Source: JBEKVE01 sp049514335 (GTDB taxonomy: Bacteria > Actinomycetota > Acidimicrobiia > Acidimicrobiales > UBA8190). Taken from it: DNA of 35,127 nucleotides. The stretch is taken from contig JBEKVE010000009.1 of NCBI GenBank assembly GCA_049514335.1, forward strand, positions 1-35,127, given 5' to 3'. Below the pieces are notes generated by a model. That model made no database searches and was not told the origin of the DNA. It saw only the letters and a program-made list of their open reading frames with translations. The translations under genes were made by a program, and so were the position numbers. Shown piece after piece: positions 31,978 through 35,127 of this stretch (positions within the stretch are counted from its first letter, which is position 1; the number at the start of each line of letters is the position of its first letter).

Positions 31978-32850
31978 TCAGGGGCGGTAGGTGAGCCCGA
32001 GCCCCGCCACCATGGCCACGAGCGGTGTGGGGAGGTCGGAGATGATGCCGTCCACCCCCAGGTCCAACAGGTGGCGCATGGTGGGGACGTCGTTGACGGT
32101 CCACACGTGCACGGCCACGCCGAGGGCGTGGGCGGCGGTGACGAAGCGCTCGTCCACGATCACCACGTCGCCCTGCGCTCGCGGCACCTGCAAGGCGACG
32201 TAGTCCGGAGCCGGCGGGTCCTCACCCTCCTGCAGTGCCCGCCAGAAGGTGGCGGTGCCGATCGTCCCCGCCGATACGGCGATGTCGGGGGCCACCGCGG
32301 CGAAGCGCTGCGTGGCCACGTCGAGGAACGACGCCACGATCACCCGGTCGGTGTGACGGTGGCGGGCGAGCTCGGTGGCGAGGAGCTCCTCGTAGGACTC
32401 CACGGCGGGGGCGGTCTGCTTGATGTCGAGGTTGAGCGCCACGTCGGGGTGGTCGTCGAGCACCTCGAGCACCTCGGCCAGGGTGGCAACGCCGAAGGTG
32501 CGGTCGGCAGGCGCCCTGCCCCGGTAGGGATAGTCCTCGGGCGCGAGGCCCTGCGTCTCGTCACCGCCGGGCACGAACCAGTAGGCGTTGTCGAGGGCGC
32601 GCACCTCGGCCAGGGTGAGCGAGTGGATGGGCCCGTGGCCGTCGGTGGTGCGGTCCACGGTGCCGTCGTGGCACACCACCAGGTGCCGGTCGGCGGTGGC
32701 GTGCACGTCGAGCTCGATGCCGGTGACCCCCAGGTCGAGCGCACGCCGCAGGGCGAACAGGGTGGAGGACGGCGCCTCCCACGCTCCGCACTGGTGCGCG
32801 TAGGTGAGGACGCGCCGGGCCGGCCAGGGGTTGGCGTCGGCGCGCGGCAC
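31978..32850 (-). CDS. Glycerophosphodiester phosphodiesterase-family protein with altered active-site motif
   Basis: The 290-residue TIM-barrel product has the GDPD signature GIELDVHATADRHLVVCHDGTVDRTTDG (Glu46, Asp48, His61), ALNLDIKQT, and the ending VHVWTVNDVPTMRHLLDLGVDGIISDLP. However, the opening HRG...PENT motif reads AHQCGAWEAPSST: His19 is kept, but the phosphate-contacting Arg is Gln and the PEN triad is lost. Substrate or activity may differ from classical GDPDs. A TACCGT -10 lies six bases before the GTG. Confidence 0.87.
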   Translation of the reverse strand: MPRADANPWPARRVLTYAHQCGAWEAPSSTLFALRRALDLGVTGIELDVHATADRHLVVCHDGTVDRTTDGHGPIHSLTLAEVRALDNAYWFVPGGDETQGLAPEDYPYRGRAPADRTFGVATLAEVLEVLDDHPDVALNLDIKQTAPAVESYEELLATELARHRHTDRVIVASFLDVATQRFAAVAPDIAVSAGTIGTATFWRALQEGEDPPAPDYVALQVPRAQGDVVIVDERFVTAAHALGVAVHVWTVNDVPTMRHLLDLGVDGIISDLPTPLVAMVAGLGLTYRP

Positions 32851-32856
32851 GGCACA

Positions 32857-32866
32857 ACGGTAGCCT
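32857..32866. promoter_or_regulatory. Overlapping divergent -10 elements in a 26-base intergenic gap
   Basis: TACCGT on the minus strand (32857-32862) lies six bases before the GDPD start; TAGCCT on the plus strand (32861-32866) lies ten bases before the start of the hypothetical gene. They share the central TA. Only one polymerase could occupy them at a time. Confidence 0.4.
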
Positions 32867-32876
32867 CGGCCCCACC

Positions 32877-33482
32877 GTGCTCGACCACATCCTGGTTGAC
32901 CTCATCACCCAGACCCGCGCCGCGCTCGAGAACGCCCTGCTGCAGCGACAAGCCGTGGAGGAGCGCTTCCAGGTCGACGTGTTCCTGGGCGACGTGTCGT
33001 GGGAGACGTCCTACTCGCTCCCGGGTGAGGAGCAACCGCCCCGGGTGCGCGCCGACCTGTCGCTCGACTGGCCCACGTGGAGCCAGACCTCCTACCGGTC
33101 GTGGTCCATCGGTGAGCCGTCGGAAGATCTTCCCGAGGTGGTGCTCGAGATCACGCTCCGGGTACAGCGCCTGGCGGCCATGCCCGACCTCGACGCCGTG
33201 GTGGCGTGCCTCCCCGAGGAGAGCCCCGCCATCGGCAGCGACGTCCTGGTGCGTGCCGCGCCGGTGGTGGAGCAGGTGTTCGAGCCGGGCGAGGGTGCGC
33301 GGTACGCGGTGGAGACCACCTATCAGGGGACGCTGCGCCTCGACGAGAGCGCCATGGAGGACGCCTCCACCCTGGCCGGCCCGGTGGGGGCGCTCGGGCG
33401 GTGGGTGGCGTCGGTGCTCGTGCGCCTGGGGGACCTCGACCTCGTCTACGTGCCGCCCGATCCGCCCGGGCGCGGACCCTGA
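32877..33482 (+). CDS. Conserved-looking hypothetical protein
   Basis: The 201-residue acidic product has a helical start (VDLITQTRAALENALLQRQAVEERFQVDVF), then a beta-rich region (SWETSYSLP, RVRADLSLDWPTWSQTSYRSW, VVLEITLRVQRLA), and a central YQGTLRL strand. No membrane segment or motif was found, and I do not recognise the family. It is divergent from the GDPD gene with only 26 bases between starts. Confidence 0.75.
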   Translation: MLDHILVDLITQTRAALENALLQRQAVEERFQVDVFLGDVSWETSYSLPGEEQPPRVRADLSLDWPTWSQTSYRSWSIGEPSEDLPEVVLEITLRVQRLAAMPDLDAVVACLPEESPAIGSDVLVRAAPVVEQVFEPGEGARYAVETTYQGTLRLDESAMEDASTLAGPVGALGRWVASVLVRLGDLDLVYVPPDPPGRGP

Positions 33483-33486
33483 GTCG

Positions 33487-34509
33487 CTAGTCCTCGAGCA
33501 GGCCCGCCTCACGGGCGAGCGCCCGCAGGTCGGCCTGGGGCCGGGCGCCGACGTGGGAGATGACCTCGGCCGCGCACAGTCCCCCCAGACGTGCGCAGTG
33601 CTCGGGATCCTGTCCGTGGGTGAGGCCGTACAGGAACCCCGCCGCGTACAGGTCGCCCGCCCCCGTGGTGTCGAGCACCGCCGCCACCGGGTCGGCCGGG
33701 ATGGTGAGCGGCCCCGAGGCGCTCACCACCACCGAGCCCTTCGCCCCGCGCGTGAGCGCGGCGAGCAGGCCCGTCTCCTCCACCGCGCCCAGCGCGGCGT
33801 CGAAATCCGAGGCGCCGAACAGAAGCGTCGTCTCGTCCTCGTTGGCGAAGAGCACGTCGACGTCGCCGTGCAGCAGCTCCAGGAACTCACGCTGGTGGCG
33901 CTGCACGCAGAAGGGGTCCGACACGCTGAGCGCCACCAGCGCGTCCCCGGCGTGTGCCACCTCGATCGCCCGGCGCATGGCCGCCTTGGCCGGTTCCAGG
34001 TCCCAGAGCGCCTCGTCCAGGTCCTCGGGACCGAGCGTCGAGGCCACCCCCAGATGGGTGGCCATGGTCCGCTCGCCGTCCCCGGTCACGAACACGAGGC
34101 ACCGCCCCGTGGCGCGGTCGGCGGCGGGGTCGTCCGAGGGTGTCGCCGGCGTGGTCCGGCCCATGGCCACCCCGACGGCGCCGATGTCGTGGAGGAACAC
34201 CTCCCCGAGCTCGTCGGCGGCGACCTTGCCCACATACCCCACCTGCCCGCCGAGGGCGGCCACGCCCACGGCGGTGTTGGCGGCCGAGCCGCCCGAGACC
34301 TCGACGGCGGGCCCCATGGCCTCGTACACCGCGGCCGCCCGGGCCAGGTCGACCAGGGTCATCGACCCCTTCACCATGTCGAAGCGGGCCAGGTCCTCGT
34401 CACCGGCCATGGTCAGGACGTCGACCAGGGCCGAGCCCACGGCCACGACGTCGAGGGGGCCGCCGGGTTCGGCAGGGGCATGCGGAGAAGATGCGGAGGC
34501 GTCGGTCAC
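33487..34509 (-). CDS. PfkB-family carbohydrate/nucleoside kinase
   Basis: The 340-residue product is a ribokinase-fold kinase: VEVSGGSAANTAVGVAALGG with the substrate-binding GG motif, NEDETTLLFG, GAKGSVV, and the ATP/anion-hole DTTGAGDLYAAGFLYG with catalytic Asp. The layout is closest to adenosine kinase-like members, but ribose or fructose substrates are also possible. The GTG at 34509 lies eight bases after TAACTT. It ends four bases from the convergent hypothetical gene. Confidence 0.9.
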   Translation of the reverse strand: MTDASASSPHAPAEPGGPLDVVAVGSALVDVLTMAGDEDLARFDMVKGSMTLVDLARAAAVYEAMGPAVEVSGGSAANTAVGVAALGGQVGYVGKVAADELGEVFLHDIGAVGVAMGRTTPATPSDDPAADRATGRCLVFVTGDGERTMATHLGVASTLGPEDLDEALWDLEPAKAAMRRAIEVAHAGDALVALSVSDPFCVQRHQREFLELLHGDVDVLFANEDETTLLFGASDFDAALGAVEETGLLAALTRGAKGSVVVSASGPLTIPADPVAAVLDTTGAGDLYAAGFLYGLTHGQDPEHCARLGGLCAAEVISHVGARPQADLRALAREAGLLED

Positions 34510-34517
34510 AGCCCGGC

Positions 34518-34523
34518 AAGTTA
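34518..34523 (-). promoter_or_regulatory. -10-like element upstream of the PfkB-family gene
   Basis: TAACTT on the minus strand lies eight bases before the GTG, in the pattern seen at neighbouring leaderless candidates. Confidence 0.35.
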
Positions 34524-34590
34524 ATGGACGCGTCGGGGCCCCCGGCGCAGGTGGGTCGGGGACGGCGGGTGGGCGCCGGGGACCGCCCGA

Positions 34591-34596
34591 TAGCCT
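34591..34596 (+). promoter_or_regulatory. -10 element of a probable leaderless M1 aminopeptidase promoter
   Basis: TAGCCT is seven bases before the ATG of the aminopeptidase gene, with only a weak AGG between them. Confidence 0.4.
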
Positions 34597-34603
34597 GCCC
34601 AGG

Positions 34604-35127
34604 ATGACCGAGACCACCGTGCGAGAAGACGCCGATCCCTCGGCGAGCCACCGGCTGCCCTACACCGTGGAGCCGCGCCGCTATGCGCTGCACCTCACCC
34701 CGGACCTCGGTGCCGCCACCTTCACCGGCCACGTGCGCATCGAGGTCGAGGTGCGCGACACCGTCACCGATGTCGTCATGAACGCCGCCGAGCTGACGGT
34801 GCACGGCGCCACGCTGGAGCGTGCCGGCGCGGCGCCCGAGATGCTGTCGGTGCACCTCGACGAGGAGGCCGAGCGCGTCACGCTTCGCTCGCCGGTGCCG
34901 ATCACGCCGGGCCCGGCGGTGATCGCCGTGTCGTTCGCGGGCGTGCTCAACGACAAGCTGCACGGCTTCTACCGCTCCGAGTTCACCGACGACGACGGGG
35001 CCACGCACGTCATCGCCACCACCCAGTTCGAGGCCACCGACGCCCGGCGGGCCTTTCCGTGCTTCGACGAGCCCGACCGCAAGGCCGTGTTCTCGGTGAC
35101 CCTCGACGTGCCGCCCGGGCTCGGCGC
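34604..35127 (+). CDS. M1-family metalloaminopeptidase, N-terminal part (runs off the window)
   Basis: The first 174 codons are present and the frame is open to the end. They encode the N-terminal beta-sandwich of an M1 zinc aminopeptidase: RLPYTVEPRRYALHLTPDL, FTGHVRIEVEV, KLHGFYRSEF, and the diagnostic TTQFEATDARRAFPCFDEPD ahead of RKAVFSVTLDVP. The GAMEN and HExxH zinc motifs would lie beyond the edge, so activity cannot be judged. The family removes N-terminal residues from peptides in the cytosol. Confidence 0.92.
   Translation, partial: MTETTVREDADPSASHRLPYTVEPRRYALHLTPDLGAATFTGHVRIEVEVRDTVTDVVMNAAELTVHGATLERAGAAPEMLSVHLDEEAERVTLRSPVPITPGPAVIAVSFAGVLNDKLHGFYRSEFTDDDGATHVIATTQFEATDARRAFPCFDEPDRKAVFSVTLDVPPGLG

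Noticed and set aside
32071..34524. 817-codon plus-strand open frame
   Set aside because: Antisense to the GDPD-like and PfkB genes and out of frame with the hypothetical gene; composition is that of a GC shadow.

Overview
The window is very GC-rich, with dense coding, many GTG/TTG starts and several genes that begin 6-10 bases after a TAnnnT -10 element (likely leaderless mRNAs). It also carries two tiny ribosomal proteins known from actinobacteria (bS22 and a bL37-like peptide). Together these point to a high-GC actinobacterium, quite possibly of the Acidimicrobiia; the class is an inference from overall style, not shown by a marker gene. No transposase, integrase, CRISPR array or phage gene was seen.

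Bases 1-9000 hold the most unusual part. A minus-strand operon reads: a Pst-type phosphate-binding protein, two related secreted proteins with C-terminal membrane tails, an exosortase with an extra extracytoplasmic domain, PstC, and the probable start of PstA. One secreted protein ends in a PEP-CTERM-like tail (PEVP, hydrophobic stretch, Arg cluster). Diverging from this operon is a plus-strand set: an Rrf2-type regulator, a two-TM protein with an extracytoplasmic domain, and a small protein with a second tail of the same kind (PEFP). A second Rrf2 regulator, preceded by a perfect AT-rich palindrome, converges on it. I read this as an exosortase surface-anchoring system built into a phosphate-uptake locus, with two Rrf2 regulators nearby. 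That functional link is inferred from order, overlaps and shared motifs.

Bases 9100-17300 are mixed accessory genes: a PNPOx-fold protein, a PadR regulator with a membrane partner divergent from an ABC exporter, an MDR oxidoreductase, a GNAT protein, a Cys-pair beta-propeller lipoprotein with an IPT/TIG domain, and a dihydrofolate-reductase-fold protein.

Bases 17400-23700 look like a metal-handling island, partly less GC-rich by eye: an orphan Mn/Zn-type binding lipoprotein, another lipoprotein, two polytopic membrane proteins (one DUF5134-like), a CopY/BlaI-type repressor with a seven-cysteine N-terminus, and a CopA-like copper P-type ATPase. A CopY/BlaI-like imperfect palindrome lies in the divergent promoter at the head of the island.

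Bases 23800-35127 are core genome: tRNA-Gln(TTG), a VOC protein, bS22, metG-tatD-rsmA-ispE, msrA, rsmI, a DUF192 protein, ychF divergent from the bL37-like gene, a glycerophosphodiesterase-like protein divergent from a conserved hypothetical, a PfkB-family sugar/nucleoside kinase and the 5' part of an M1 aminopeptidase.
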